Shown: positions 42,498-52,955, counted from the first letter of the stretch. The stretch is DNA of 64,000 nucleotides from Polynucleobacter sp. AM-25C3 (GCF_018882335.1 NZ_JACVOS010000008.1:1-64000), one strand, 5' to 3'. A program made the numbers and translations. Notes: generated by a model from the letters alone, not told the origin.

Positions 42498-43682
42498 ATG
42501 CTAAAACTGGATAACCACCGCTCAGGACGTCATTTCTTACATATTCCGGGTCCAAGCCCAGTGCCATCACGCATCCTGCGGGCTATCAGTTATCAAACGA
42601 TTGACCATCGTGGCCCTGAATTCGGCGCATTTGGCCTCAAGGTATTGGAGGGCATCAAAAAGATTTTCAAAACTGAGCAGCCCGTCATTATTTACTCAGC
42701 ATCTGGCACGGGTTCTTGGGAAGGTGCTTTAGTGAATGTCCTTAATCCTGGCGATAAAGTGCTCTTTTATGAAACCGGCCATTTTGCAAACCTGTGGCGT
42801 GCCCTAGCCAAGAAGATTGGTATTGAAGTTGAGGTGGTTGGTAAGCCTGGTGCCGATACTTGGCGTTGGGGCATTGATGCTGCCGTGATTGAAGAGCGTT
42901 TGCGCAAAGATACTCAGCATGAAATCAAGGCAGTCTGCGTGGTGCATAACGAAACCTCTACCGGCATGACATCCAATATCGCTGCGGTTCGCAAGGCGAT
43001 TGATGATGCGAAGCATCCAGCCTTATTGCTCGTAGATAGCGTGTCTGGCTTGGGTTCTGCGGACTATGAGCATGACAAATGGGGTGCCGACGTCACTGTT
43101 TCTGGCTCGCAAAAAGGTTTGATGTTGCCTCCTGGTATTGGCTTTAATGCCTTGTCACCGAAGGCAATTGAGGCTAGTAAACATAGCAAAATTCCAAAAT
43201 CGTACTTAGCTTGGGATGAAATTCTCGAATCCAATAAAACGGGTTATTGGCCAACAACCCCTAGTACCAATCTGATGTACGGCCTGCATGAAGCCATCGA
43301 CATGATGCAGACCGAAGGCTTGGAGACGATTTTTGCTCGGCATCAGCGTTTGGCGGAAGCCTGCCGTCGCGCCGCAGCAGCCTGGGGTCTTGAGAACCAG
43401 TGTTTAGACCCAAGCGCCTATTCGCCAGTATTAACAGCGATCGTGGTGCCAGAGGGAATGGATGCCGATGTATTACGTAAACATGCCTTAGAAAAGTTCA
43501 ATCTTTCGCTTGGAACTGGCTTAGGCAAGCTCAAAGGCAAGATTTTCCGTATTGGCCATCTTGGTGATTGCAATGAATTAAGCCTCATGGCCGCCTTAAG
43601 TGGGGTAGAGATGAGTTTGGGCGCTATGGGCTATAAACCCAAGGCTAGCGGCGTGGTTGCGGCTCAAGAGTGCTTAAAGTAA
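42498..43682 (+). CDS. Class V aminotransferase, serine/alanine-glyoxylate type
   Basis: The protein is 394 aa from ATG 42498 (a GTG at 42486 is less likely). It has the PLP-dependent class V fold with N-terminal PGPSPVPSRILRA, VDSVSGLGS and the lysine region VSGSQKGLMLPPG, and WPTTPSTNLMYGL near the active site. It probably transaminates glyoxylate with serine or alanine. Its divergent partners, a 2-hydroxyacid oxidase and GntR regulator, suggest a shared glyoxylate or hydroxyacid pathway. Confidence 0.85.
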   Translation: MLKLDNHRSGRHFLHIPGPSPVPSRILRAISYQTIDHRGPEFGAFGLKVLEGIKKIFKTEQPVIIYSASGTGSWEGALVNVLNPGDKVLFYETGHFANLWRALAKKIGIEVEVVGKPGADTWRWGIDAAVIEERLRKDTQHEIKAVCVVHNETSTGMTSNIAAVRKAIDDAKHPALLLVDSVSGLGSADYEHDKWGADVTVSGSQKGLMLPPGIGFNALSPKAIEASKHSKIPKSYLAWDEILESNKTGYWPTTPSTNLMYGLHEAIDMMQTEGLETIFARHQRLAEACRRAAAAWGLENQCLDPSAYSPVLTAIVVPEGMDADVLRKHALEKFNLSLGTGLGKLKGKIFRIGHLGDCNELSLMAALSGVEMSLGAMGYKPKASGVVAAQECLK

Positions 43683-43752
43683 GGCTGGGTCGGCAGACTC
43701 AACCTATAATTCACCATATATATCAATAGCATTAGAGATAGAGAGATTAATC

Positions 43753-44160
43753 ATGTTGGCAACTAAACCGTATTTAACCCAGGCTGATGTTCAAAAGATT
43801 TTGGATGCAGCAGACAAGCATGCAGCAGCAAATAACTGGGCAGTGACGATCGCCGTTTGTGATGATGGCGGACATCTATTAGGTTTAACTCGTCGCGATG
43901 GTTGCGCTCCTGTCTCTGCTTACATCGCTCAAGAAAAAGCGCGCACCGCTGCAATGGGTAAACGCGAGAGCCGTGTTTATGAAGAGATTATTAATAACGG
44001 ACGCATTTCCTTTTTATCTGCCCCACATATTTCGGGCATGTTGGAGGGTGGCGTCAATATCGAGGTAAATGGGTTTACCATCGGCGCAGTCGGCGTTTCC
44101 GGCGTTAAATCGACCGAGGATGCTGAAACTGCTAAAGCCGGCATTGCGGCCATCCTGTAA
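43753..44160 (+). CDS. GlcG/HbpS family protein
   Basis: This 135-aa protein has the GlcG pattern: YLTQADVQKILDAADKHA, VTIAVCDDGGHLL, and a C-terminal IGAVGVSGV block. GlcG family genes accompany glycolate oxidase genes and can bind heme; the exact role is unsettled. It is 70 bp downstream of the aminotransferase and fits the same metabolic cluster. Confidence 0.82.
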   Translation: MLATKPYLTQADVQKILDAADKHAAANNWAVTIAVCDDGGHLLGLTRRDGCAPVSAYIAQEKARTAAMGKRESRVYEEIINNGRISFLSAPHISGMLEGGVNIEVNGFTIGAVGVSGVKSTEDAETAKAGIAAIL

Positions 44161-44166
44161 GTTATC

Positions 44167-45594
44167 TTGACAAATACTGTTCCTGAAATAAATTCTTCTA
44201 CCGGCGCTACTGAGAGTAGCGCCCCCCCAGCAACAATTACCTTTGCCGACTTTGGTTTAGATCCAAAGATTCAAAAAGCGGTATCTGAGCAGGGCTATAC
44301 CATCCCGACTCCGATTCAAGCTCAAGCGATTCCCCATGTTTTAGCTGGAAGCGATCTGATGGGCGCGGCCCAAACTGGTACCGGCAAGACAGCTGCTTTT
44401 GTGTTGCCAATTATTCAAAAGATTCTGCGTCATGCTAGTAGCAGTGCTTCCCCTGCTCGTCACCCGATCCGCGCTTTGGTGTTAACGCCGACGCGTGAGT
44501 TGGCCGTTCAGGTTTCTGAGAATGCGGCAAGCTATTCGAAGCACACCGATTTACGCGCTGCCGTGGTCTATGGTGGCGTGGATATGAAAGAGCAAGTCGC
44601 CACCTTGCGTAATGGTGTGGAGATTTTGATTGCTACCCCAGGGCGCCTGCTGGATCACATTGGCTCAAAAGTAGCCAATCTTTCGCAAGTAGAGATTCTG
44701 GTGTTGGACGAAGCGGATCGCATGCTCGACATGGGCTTCTTGCCTGACTTGCAGCGCATCATTGACTTGATTCCAGCGCAACGACAAACCCTTTTGTTCT
44801 CTGCGACTTTCTCTCCAGAGATTAAAAAATTAGCACAAAGTTATTTACGTACTCCAGTGACGGTTGAGGTGGCGCGTCAAAACGCTGCAGCAGATACTGT
44901 TAAACAAGTAGTGCACATGGTTGCTAGTGCAGACAAGCAGCGTGCGATTGTGAAAGTGCTTGAGGCGCGCACCCGTCAAGGTTTATCTCGTCAATGCATC
45001 ATCTTTACCAATAGCCGTTTAGGTTGTGCAAAGCTATCTAGAGCTTTGGAGCGTGATGGAATTAAAGCGGGCGCGATTCATGGCGATAAGAGCCAGGGCG
45101 AGCGCACTTTAACTTTGGACGCATTTAAGTCTGGCGCAATTGAAGCACTCGTTGCAACGGATGTAGCTGCACGTGGCTTGGATATTCCATCAATGCCTTG
45201 TGTGATTAACCATGAATTGCCATACAACGCAGAAGACTTTATTCACCGCATTGGTCGTACGGGTCGTGCGGGTAGTAAAGGTGATGCGATTGCCTTGGTA
45301 GATGCCAGCGAAAAACGTTTACTCGACGATATCGAAAAGCTGATGAAGCGTAAGCTGGATGTTCAGCCTTTGCCCGAAGGTAGCCCTAGCCATAGCACCC
45401 CGTCCAGCAGAAACTCGTCAAGATCGGATGCGCCGGCAAAAATGTCGGACCCATTTTTCTATAAGCCGTATGAGCCTAGTGCTGCATCTCAGTCATCTTC
45501 CTCAGCCGCTACTAATTCTGAAGAGAAAAAAGTGGGTATTACTCCTGCACGACCAGCTGTTGGTGCTTTGCTTGGCGGCTTTAAGAAGAAGTAA
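44167..45594 (+). CDS. rhlE: DEAD-box RNA helicase RhlE
   Basis: This 475-aa protein starts at TTG 44167 (no better start precedes the Q-motif region FADFGLDPKI). Motifs are AQTGTGKT, PTRELA, DEADRMLD, SAT, and HRIGRTGR, then a Ser/Lys-rich tail of about 70 residues. It unwinds structured RNA, probably in ribosome assembly or RNA decay. It follows the GlcG-like gene by 6 bp and overlaps gluQ tail-to-tail by 14 bp. Confidence 0.9.
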   Translation: MTNTVPEINSSTGATESSAPPATITFADFGLDPKIQKAVSEQGYTIPTPIQAQAIPHVLAGSDLMGAAQTGTGKTAAFVLPIIQKILRHASSSASPARHPIRALVLTPTRELAVQVSENAASYSKHTDLRAAVVYGGVDMKEQVATLRNGVEILIATPGRLLDHIGSKVANLSQVEILVLDEADRMLDMGFLPDLQRIIDLIPAQRQTLLFSATFSPEIKKLAQSYLRTPVTVEVARQNAAADTVKQVVHMVASADKQRAIVKVLEARTRQGLSRQCIIFTNSRLGCAKLSRALERDGIKAGAIHGDKSQGERTLTLDAFKSGAIEALVATDVAARGLDIPSMPCVINHELPYNAEDFIHRIGRTGRAGSKGDAIALVDASEKRLLDDIEKLMKRKLDVQPLPEGSPSHSTPSSRNSSRSDAPAKMSDPFFYKPYEPSAASQSSSSAATNSEEKKVGITPARPAVGALLGGFKKK

Positions 45595-46534
45595 TTTTTC
45601 TGCTCCAAGCCTGAGTGGCGGCTAACAGCCACTCAGCTATGGAAATATCATTTCCATCCGGTAGATTTCTTAATCCTAAGTGTGTTGCCGCTTTGCATAA
45701 TTCATTCAAGGCCTGCTGTTCATTTTCAGTATGAATAGCGGTCGCTAATGTTTGTTTGCTGAGTTTTTCGCCATGCTCATCCAGCACCAGGGGTAGGTGC
45801 AAATAACTCGGAGTCGGATAGCCCAAAATCTTTTGTAAGTAAATTTGCCGTGCCGTATTGCTGAGTAAATCTTGACCGCGCACGATATGAGTAATGCCTT
45901 GCTCGGCATCATCCACTACTACAGCGAGTTGATAGGTAAATAAGCCATCCCGACGACGCAGAACAAAATCCCCTACTGCTCGGTTTAAGTCTTGCTGCTC
46001 TTTTCCCAGAGCAAGATCTTCAAATTCAATTGATAGATTCGGGGGGAGGGCTAACCGCCAAGCAATATCAACCCTTGAGGTGTGGAGCATCCCATTAACC
46101 TTCATTTCATCTGGTCGGCAGGTGCCTGGATAGATTATTTCTTGGTTGCGGGGGGTGATCATGCCTTGGGCCTCTAGGGCGCTTGCAATGGTTTGGCGGG
46201 AGCAGGTACAGGGATAGATGGTTTGGAGCTGATTTAAGCGCTCTAGAGCGTTTTGGTAGCGTTCTTGATGCTTGGATTGCCAGCTGGGCTCTTCGTCCCA
46301 GGAGAGGCCGCAGGCAAGCAATTGGCGCATGATTTCTTGATCGGCCCCAGGAATGCAGCGTGGGGTATCTAGATCTTCGATTCTGAGAAGCCATTTCCCT
46401 TGATTTTGTCGGGCATCCAACCAGCTCCCAAGGGCCGCAACTAGCGATCCCGCATGAAGCGGACCGGTAGGTGAGGGGGCAAATCGCCCGCGATAGCCGT
46501 CGGCTGGGGATGAGGGGTTTTTGAGGTTCGTCAC
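45581..46534 (-). CDS. gluQ: Glutamyl-Q tRNA(Asp) synthetase GluQ
   Basis: This 317-aa protein starts at GTG 46534. FAPSPTGPLHAGSL is the class I HIGH-type motif, and KLSKQ is the KMSKS-like loop. It is shorter than GltX and lacks the anticodon-binding domain. It attaches glutamate to queuosine in tRNA-Asp. It is divergent from dnaE with a 15-bp gap, so their promoters overlap. Confidence 0.9.
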   Translation of the reverse strand: MTNLKNPSSPADGYRGRFAPSPTGPLHAGSLVAALGSWLDARQNQGKWLLRIEDLDTPRCIPGADQEIMRQLLACGLSWDEEPSWQSKHQERYQNALERLNQLQTIYPCTCSRQTIASALEAQGMITPRNQEIIYPGTCRPDEMKVNGMLHTSRVDIAWRLALPPNLSIEFEDLALGKEQQDLNRAVGDFVLRRRDGLFTYQLAVVVDDAEQGITHIVRGQDLLSNTARQIYLQKILGYPTPSYLHLPLVLDEHGEKLSKQTLATAIHTENEQQALNELCKAATHLGLRNLPDGNDISIAEWLLAATQAWSRKITSS

Positions 46535-46549
46535 AGCTAAAATGATCTC

Positions 46550-49500
46550 ATGGTTTCACCCCGTTTTGTTCATCTGCGCGTCCATTCCGAGTTTTCGATT
46601 ACGGATGGCGTCGTTCGCATTGACGATGCGGTAGCTGCAGCTGAAAAAGATGCCATGGGGGCTTTGGCGCTCACGGATTTGAGTAATTTATTTGGCTTGG
46701 TGCGCTTTTATACCGCCGCCCGCTCCGGTGGAATTAAGCCGATTGCCGGGGCTGATGTTTGGATTAGTAACCCACAAGATCCAGATCAGCCCTATCGCTT
46801 GTTGCTCCTAGTCCAAAACCATTCTGGCTATCTCAATCTGTGCCAGTTATTGAGTAAGGCTTCTTTGGAGAATCAGTCGCGTGGTCGCGCTGAAATAGAT
46901 CCCAAGTGGTTTAGTGAGCCAGCCTCTAAGGCCGAAGATAAAGCAGCAAACAAAACCCTAGCATTTGGTTTAATCGCACTTTCTGGCGGTCGGTGGGGTG
47001 ATGTTGGTGCCGCACTGTTGGCTGGCCAAGAAGATCAGGCTAAAGGAGCCGCAAAGCAGTGGGCAAAGCTATTCCCAAATGCGTTCTTTATCGAGGTTCA
47101 GCGTGGTGGTCACCCCCAGGATGAAAAGCAACTTCAATTAGCTTGTCACCTAGCTAGTGAGTTAGATTTACCCATCGTCGCTACACATCCTGTGCAATTT
47201 ATGCAGCGAAGCGATTTCACAGCGCATGAAGCGCGGGTGTGTATTGCGGAAGGTGAGCTCTTAGGCAATCCTCGCCGCACCAAAAAATTTAATGAAGAGC
47301 AGTATTTCCTATCTCAAGAGGAGATGGAAAAGCGCTTTGCAGATCTTCCGGTTGCACTAGCCAATTCCGTTGAGATTGCCAAACGTTGCAATCTTTCCCT
47401 GGTCTTGGGTCAGCCTCGCTTGCCGGATTTCCCGACGCCACCGGGCATTACGTTAGATGAATATTTACTGGCTCAATCTGAGGTTGGCTTAGATCGCCAT
47501 ATGGAGCGCAATTTCCCAGATGCAGAAGAGCGTGCCAAAGAGCGGGTACGTTACCAGGAGCGCCTCGTCTTTGAGGTCAAGACGATTGCTCAGATGGGTT
47601 TCCCGGGTTACTTTTTAATCGTCGCAGACTTTATTAACTGGGCGAAAAACAATGGTGTGCCAGTGGGTCCTGGTCGTGGATCTGGTGCGGGATCCTTGGT
47701 TGCTTATTCTCTTGGCATTACGGATCTGGATCCACTGCGCTACAACTTACTTTTTGAGCGCTTTCTCAATCCTGAGCGGGTATCGATGCCCGACTTCGAT
47801 ATTGACTTCTGTCAACATGGGCGCGATCGCGTTATTCAGTATGTAAAAGATAAGTACGGCAAGGATGCGGTGAGTCAGATTGCTACTTTTGGCACGATGG
47901 CCGCAAGAGCAGCGATTCGTGACGTAGGTCGCGTGCTTGAACAGGGATACAACTTCGTTGACGGGATTGCTAAGTTAATTCCCAATAAGCCAGGTCAATA
48001 TATGACCATAGAAATGGCCAAGAAGGAAGAGAAGCAGCTAGCCGAACGTGAGAAGAATGAAGATGAGGTGCGGCAGCTCCTCTCATTAGCTCAGCAATTA
48101 GAAGGTATGACCCGTAACGTGGGTATGCATGCTGGTGGTGTATTGATTGCTCCTGGCCGTTTAACAGATTTTTGTCCGCTCTATACGCAAGAAGCAAAAG
48201 ATTCTAAAGATCAAGACAGTAGCTCCGTCATCAGTCAGTTCGATAAAGATGATGTGGAGGCAATTGGCCTAGTGAAGTTCGACTTCTTGGGCTTAACGAC
48301 GCTGACTATTTTGGCAGCTGCTGAGAAGTGGATTAAGACGCTGCATGCTGACCGCAAAGATTGGAATATTGGCGAGATTCCACTCGATGATGAAAAAGCA
48401 TTTGAGGTTTTAAAGAATGCCAATACAGTTGCCGTTTTCCAGCTAGAAAGTCGCGGCATGCAAGGCATGCTTCGCGAGGCTAAGCCGGATCGATTTGAAG
48501 ACATCATTGCGCTTGTAGCGCTTTATCGCCCAGGCCCAATGGATTTGATTCCAGACTTTATTGAGCGTAAGCATGGACGTCAAAAAGTAGAGTATCCAGA
48601 TCCGCGTATTGAGCCTGTTCTGCAAGAAACCTACGGCATCATGGTGTATCAAGAGCAGGTCATGCAGATGGCCCAGATGATTGGTGGCTACTCATTAGGT
48701 GGCGCTGATATGTTACGCCGTGCGATGGGTAAGAAAAAGCCGGAAGAGATGGCGCAGCATCGCAAGATTTTTAGTGATGGTGCAAAAGCAGGTGGTATTA
48801 CCGAGGGCAAGGCCAACGAGATTTATGACTTAATGGAGCGTTTTGCGGGCTATGGATTTAATAAATCCCATGCTGCTGCCTATGCTCTTCTGGCATATCA
48901 AACTGCTTGGTTAAAGGCTTACTACCCTGCTGAATTTATGGCGGCCAACTTATCACTCGCGATGGATGACACCGATAAGGTGAAGATTCTGTATGACGAT
49001 TGCTTAGTTAATCAGATCCGCGTGTTCTCGCCGGATATTAATACTGGTGTCTATGTATTTACACCTTTGCGTGCACCGGATGCTGCGCCTGATTCACCAA
49101 TCAGTCATATTCGTTATGGTTTAGGTGCTGTCAGGGGTACGGGCGAAGCAGCGATCGAAGTGATTGTGAAGGCACGTGAGGCAGGTGGCCCATTTAAGGA
49201 TCTATTTGATTTCTGCGCACGTGTTGATCGCAGGCAGGTGAATCGTCGTGCTATTGAGGCCTTAATGCGGGCGGGTGCATTTGATAGTTTGTATAAGGAC
49301 GCTATACCAGCTGGCGGAAACCTATACGATATTCGCTCTACCTTGCTGGCCTCTCTTGCTCGCGCAATCGAAGCGGCTGAGCAAGCTGAAGCCTCGATAA
49401 ATCAAGTGAGTTTGTTTGAGGTGGCAGGAGAAGAGGATCGTCACCTACCTGAATTGGTTCGCGAGCCAGTCTGGTCTGAAAAGAAACGTCTTCAGGATGA

Positions 49501-50176
49501 GAAAAATGCTTTAGGCCTGTGTTTGACGGGGCATATGTTCGACGCCTATCGTGATGAGACCGCGCATTTTATTCGTCAGCCGCTGGCTAAAGTGACTGAG
49601 GGTAAGGATCAACTCATCGCCGGCATTATTACCTCCGCTCGGATGCTCACGGGTCAGCGTGGCCGCATGATGATTGCGACGATTGATGATGGATCGGCTG
49701 CAATAGAGGTGACCCTCTACAGTGAAGTCTATGAACCGAATCGTTCATGGCTCAAGGAGGATGAGTTATTGGTTGCCAAGGTCAATGTCACTCCCGATAA
49801 GTTTTCTGGTGGGGTGCGTATCGTGTCTGAGGCAGTGATGGATATCACTGGTGCCCGCATGCGTTTTGCACGCAATGTACATCTCTCTATCGATTCGGCA
49901 ATTGACCTGAAATCCTTGCGTAGCCAAATTGGTCCATACCTCATGAGTAACCGGGTGCGAGATCCAAGATTGGGGCCTGCAGCGGCAACGATGCCGGGTG
50001 GCAATGAGAGTATGAAAGGCTTAATGTTGACCGCTGCTGTAACTACTAGTGGCGGCGCCTGTTTGATGCAGTTCCCAGAAGAGCTCCGTATTTATCCTGA
50101 TGACGCCTGCTTGCATAGTTTGAATCAAATTTTGGCAGCCAAGCAATCTAATACTGTTCAGGTTCAGTACCACTAA
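46550..50176 (+). CDS. dnaE: DNA polymerase III alpha subunit
   Basis: This 1208-aa protein has an N-terminal PHP domain (LRVHSEFSITDGVV), the polymerase core (VGPGRGSGAGSLVAY, MPDFDIDFCQ with catalytic aspartates, GMHAGGVLIAP), the helical fingers and an OB-fold near 1010-1100. It is the replicative polymerase. The length is slightly above the E. coli protein (1160). Start ATG 46550. Confidence 0.95.
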   Translation: MVSPRFVHLRVHSEFSITDGVVRIDDAVAAAEKDAMGALALTDLSNLFGLVRFYTAARSGGIKPIAGADVWISNPQDPDQPYRLLLLVQNHSGYLNLCQLLSKASLENQSRGRAEIDPKWFSEPASKAEDKAANKTLAFGLIALSGGRWGDVGAALLAGQEDQAKGAAKQWAKLFPNAFFIEVQRGGHPQDEKQLQLACHLASELDLPIVATHPVQFMQRSDFTAHEARVCIAEGELLGNPRRTKKFNEEQYFLSQEEMEKRFADLPVALANSVEIAKRCNLSLVLGQPRLPDFPTPPGITLDEYLLAQSEVGLDRHMERNFPDAEERAKERVRYQERLVFEVKTIAQMGFPGYFLIVADFINWAKNNGVPVGPGRGSGAGSLVAYSLGITDLDPLRYNLLFERFLNPERVSMPDFDIDFCQHGRDRVIQYVKDKYGKDAVSQIATFGTMAARAAIRDVGRVLEQGYNFVDGIAKLIPNKPGQYMTIEMAKKEEKQLAEREKNEDEVRQLLSLAQQLEGMTRNVGMHAGGVLIAPGRLTDFCPLYTQEAKDSKDQDSSSVISQFDKDDVEAIGLVKFDFLGLTTLTILAAAEKWIKTLHADRKDWNIGEIPLDDEKAFEVLKNANTVAVFQLESRGMQGMLREAKPDRFEDIIALVALYRPGPMDLIPDFIERKHGRQKVEYPDPRIEPVLQETYGIMVYQEQVMQMAQMIGGYSLGGADMLRRAMGKKKPEEMAQHRKIFSDGAKAGGITEGKANEIYDLMERFAGYGFNKSHAAAYALLAYQTAWLKAYYPAEFMAANLSLAMDDTDKVKILYDDCLVNQIRVFSPDINTGVYVFTPLRAPDAAPDSPISHIRYGLGAVRGTGEAAIEVIVKAREAGGPFKDLFDFCARVDRRQVNRRAIEALMRAGAFDSLYKDAIPAGGNLYDIRSTLLASLARAIEAAEQAEASINQVSLFEVAGEEDRHLPELVREPVWSEKKRLQDEKNALGLCLTGHMFDAYRDETAHFIRQPLAKVTEGKDQLIAGIITSARMLTGQRGRMMIATIDDGSAAIEVTLYSEVYEPNRSWLKEDELLVAKVNVTPDKFSGGVRIVSEAVMDITGARMRFARNVHLSIDSAIDLKSLRSQIGPYLMSNRVRDPRLGPAAATMPGGNESMKGLMLTAAVTTSGGACLMQFPEELRIYPDDACLHSLNQILAAKQSNTVQVQYH

Positions 50177-50205
50177 ATCGGCACTAGCAAAACTATCTCA
50201 GTTTT

Positions 50206-51390
50206 TTATTTATTTGTGGCGCTTTGAAGTGCTGCAATCACTTGGCTTGGGTCCAGCTGATCAAGGCATTCACTATTGCTGCTCGCGCGATCTTCGCAGC
50301 CCGCTTTGCGGCAGGGAACGCATTCACCAGGGCCTTGTAAGATCGTCACATTACCCACAGTTTGAGTGCGAGCCCTTAATTGATATGGTTGTTCCCCAGT
50401 AAATCCATTAGGCCAAGGCCCAAAGTTCGTTGGTGGTGTGGGACCAAACAAGGCGATCGTTGGCGTATTGCACGCGGCTGCTAGATGAGTGATGGAGGTA
50501 TCAACCCCAACATAGGCTATCGCCCCACGAATGAGTGTGCCCGCTTGTGGAATGGAGAGTAAACCTGCGGTATCAATCACATGGCTCCGAGTCTCCTCAT
50601 CGAGCAAAGAAAGAATATCTTTGTTGAGTTGCAAATCTTGTTTGGCTGGGGATGCACTCAGCACCACTTGCCAACCTTGCCTCACAATCCAGGTCAGCAA
50701 GGTTTGCCAAAAGGCGAGAGGCCAACGCTTATAGGCTGTTAGTGGGCCGGGGTGAACCACGATATAAGGAGAATGTAGTTGTCCTGCGATGCTGGGGGTG
50801 ATTGGGTCGCCAGCAGGTGGCGTTACCAAAATTGGTTCACCAAATAAAGCCAGTTTCGATTTGCAAAAAACTTCTAGCAGGCGTAGCTTTTCAGTAATGA
50901 CGTGTTGCGCAAAATAATCTACATTAACCGTATGTAAACAAATTGCTTTTTTCCAGGCGTTTTGTTTATCACTTTTACTTTTCTTGACTTTATCTTGCTC
51001 GGTCAGTCCTTGGGGGTGGCCTCCTAGGACGCCTACCCGTCGATGTGCGGCTACAAGCCCATAAAAATATGCGCGATCACTGGGTTGTGTGACCACCGCT
51101 AAATCGTAACGCTGAAAGAGGTGAAAAAATAAGGAGAGATATTCTTTAAGCTTTGGGCGATCTGAAGTTTCAATCGTCAGGGCAATATCTGGATTGGCTT
51201 TGAGCATATCAAGTTTTCCACGGTACCCTAGAAAATGAAATTCTGCATTTGGCCAGAGTTCGCGCGCCTTTGAAATCAGAGGCGTCGTGACTAACACATC
51301 GCCAATTTGGCGAGTGGCAATAAATAACACTTTTTTAGGCTTTAGTGTTGAAAATGCAGTCATGGATCTAATGTAACCCAATCCACTCAT
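50206..51390 (-). CDS. Glycosyltransferase family 9 (heptosyltransferase-like)
   Basis: This 394-aa protein has the GT9 fold: an N-terminal FIATRQIGDVLVTTPLI and a C-terminal nucleotide-sugar site (HPGPLTAYKRWP, GVDTSITHLAAACNTPTIALFGPT). A Cys-rich CVPCRKAGC segment is near the C-terminus. It adds heptose or a related sugar to the LPS core. It overlaps the upstream GT2 gene by 4 bp in a three-gene minus-strand operon; ATG 51363 is an alternative start. Confidence 0.85.
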   Translation of the reverse strand: MSGLGYIRSMTAFSTLKPKKVLFIATRQIGDVLVTTPLISKARELWPNAEFHFLGYRGKLDMLKANPDIALTIETSDRPKLKEYLSLFFHLFQRYDLAVVTQPSDRAYFYGLVAAHRRVGVLGGHPQGLTEQDKVKKSKSDKQNAWKKAICLHTVNVDYFAQHVITEKLRLLEVFCKSKLALFGEPILVTPPAGDPITPSIAGQLHSPYIVVHPGPLTAYKRWPLAFWQTLLTWIVRQGWQVVLSASPAKQDLQLNKDILSLLDEETRSHVIDTAGLLSIPQAGTLIRGAIAYVGVDTSITHLAAACNTPTIALFGPTPPTNFGPWPNGFTGEQPYQLRARTQTVGNVTILQGPGECVPCRKAGCEDRASSNSECLDQLDPSQVIAALQSATNK

Positions 51391-52166
51391 TTGGCCTTAG
51401 CCAGAATTTTTTCACGCACTCTACGCGCATTTTCTGCGGCATTGGATTGGTCGTTAATCCGATGATAGAGATGCAGAACTTCGGTAGACCAAGACCCTGA
51501 TTTGCGAATTAAGCCCATATTCTGCAATCTGAAAACAAAATCAGCGTCTTCATGGCCCCAGCCTGTCATGGTTTCATCAAAGCCACCAATGGCCAGCGCA
51601 TCGACTTTCCAGCAGGCCATGTTGCAGCCCTTAATGCGGCGCCAGACAAACTTTTTATAGTTGCGCCAAGAACCATCACCTAGCTTGATCTTTAGGGGTA
51701 AGTATTTATTAATGCCGCCAGATAAGCGGAAATTGAGCAAGCTACTCATAAAGCGTTTGTAGTCCCAATGCTTCCAGGAGAGCAGTTGCTTGGTCAGCAT
51801 ATCGTTCAGCAAAACTCTGCTGCCGGTGATGATATGACCTACTTGAGATAATTTTCTGTGTTCTGCCACAAAGTCAGGTTGAACAATGCAGTCACCATCT
51901 AGAAATATTAAATAATCACCGCATGCCGCTTCGATTGCTTGATTGAGGATGCGTGTCTTGCGAAAGCCCTGATCTTCTTGCCATAGGTGGGTAATTTTTA
52001 TGGGAGACTCAACTTGAATAGTCTCTATGAGATTTTTGGTTTCTGCGGTCGATCCATCATCGGCAATGATGATTTCAAAGTCCGTATCTGTCTGAGTGCG
52101 GAGAGACTCAAGGCATAGTTTTAGGGCTTGTGGCCAGTTATAGGTGGCCAGAAGAATTGAAATCAT
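51387..52166 (-). CDS. Glycosyltransferase family 2
   Basis: This 259-aa protein has a GT2 N-terminus ([20 protein letters not shown]), DDGSTAE, the LDGDCIVQPDF metal-binding region (D-x-D) and a C-terminal galactosyltransferase-like block (GGFDETMTGWGHEDADF). It transfers a sugar onto LPS or another surface glycan. It overlaps both neighbours by 4 bp, so the three genes are one operon. Confidence 0.87.
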   Translation of the reverse strand: MISILLATYNWPQALKLCLESLRTQTDTDFEIIIADDGSTAETKNLIETIQVESPIKITHLWQEDQGFRKTRILNQAIEAACGDYLIFLDGDCIVQPDFVAEHRKLSQVGHIITGSRVLLNDMLTKQLLSWKHWDYKRFMSSLLNFRLSGGINKYLPLKIKLGDGSWRNYKKFVWRRIKGCNMACWKVDALAIGGFDETMTGWGHEDADFVFRLQNMGLIRKSGSWSTEVLHLYHRINDQSNAAENARRVREKILAKAK

Positions 52167-52945
52167 TTGCTGTGATGATCTTTGTGATTATTTGCTTCTT
52201 GATGAAGTTGCCATAACTTCATATACCGATAGTAAGTTCCTTGTCCATTGGAGATCGCCAATGCAAAACCTTGGGGCCCATCTAAAAAACCAAGGCGTAT
52301 GAGGTAGGTGCGCACAAAAGCCCAAATGCCATGCAGCACTGCTTTCAATGGGTTGCTGGTTTTGCCTTTGGCAAAAGCCTGCTCTGCTGATGCTGTTGAA
52401 TAGCGATCTAACTTTTGCAGGACCTGGGAGTAATTCATAAAGCTGAAGTGCAGCATCGGATTTTCAAGTCTTGCCACTTGACCTTCTGGAATCAGGCGTT
52501 CATGGACTAAATCATCCGAGAAGCGAGCGGTTCCCCGCTTAAATAATCGATCGACGTAATCTGGGCTCCATCCTGAGTGGCGAATAAAGCGGCCGCAATA
52601 CCAAGAAAGGCGTGGAATCGCAAAACAGTCCACATGGGCAGAATGATGAATGGCCGTCAGAATTTCACTTCTCAGGGCGGGAGTAAGGCGTTCATCAGCA
52701 TCTAGGGATAGTATCCAGTCGCCCGTTGCCAAGCCTAAGGCGCGGTTCTTTTGGGGGCCAAATCCGGGCCAATCCGCTGGCTGGCTAATGACTGCCCCAT
52801 GGTTCTGGGCGATTTCTAGGGTGCGATCATTGCTATTGGTGTCCACTACCACGATTTGCTGGGCAATCCCCTCTAGAGAGGTTAAACAGTCGGCCAAATT
52901 GGCCTCTTCATTGCGGGTAATGAGTATGACGGATAAGGTGGGCAT
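52163..52945 (-). CDS. Glycosyltransferase family 2, WaaE/KdtX-like
   Basis: This 260-aa protein begins [18 protein letters not shown], then [40 protein letters not shown] and VHERLIP. This is the pattern of WaaE-like LPS core glycosyltransferases. It is the first gene of the GT operon and is divergent from msbA with only 10 bp between starts. Confidence 0.87.
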   Translation of the reverse strand: MPTLSVILITRNEEANLADCLTSLEGIAQQIVVVDTNSNDRTLEIAQNHGAVISQPADWPGFGPQKNRALGLATGDWILSLDADERLTPALRSEILTAIHHSAHVDCFAIPRLSWYCGRFIRHSGWSPDYVDRLFKRGTARFSDDLVHERLIPEGQVARLENPMLHFSFMNYSQVLQKLDRYSTASAEQAFAKGKTSNPLKAVLHGIWAFVRTYLIRLGFLDGPQGFALAISNGQGTYYRYMKLWQLHQEANNHKDHHSK

Positions 52946-52955
52946 AATTCATTAT

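Noticed and set aside
52650-52955. N-terminal extension of msbA
   Set aside because: It lies within the divergent glycosyltransferase gene in another frame; the usual MsbA start is at 52956.
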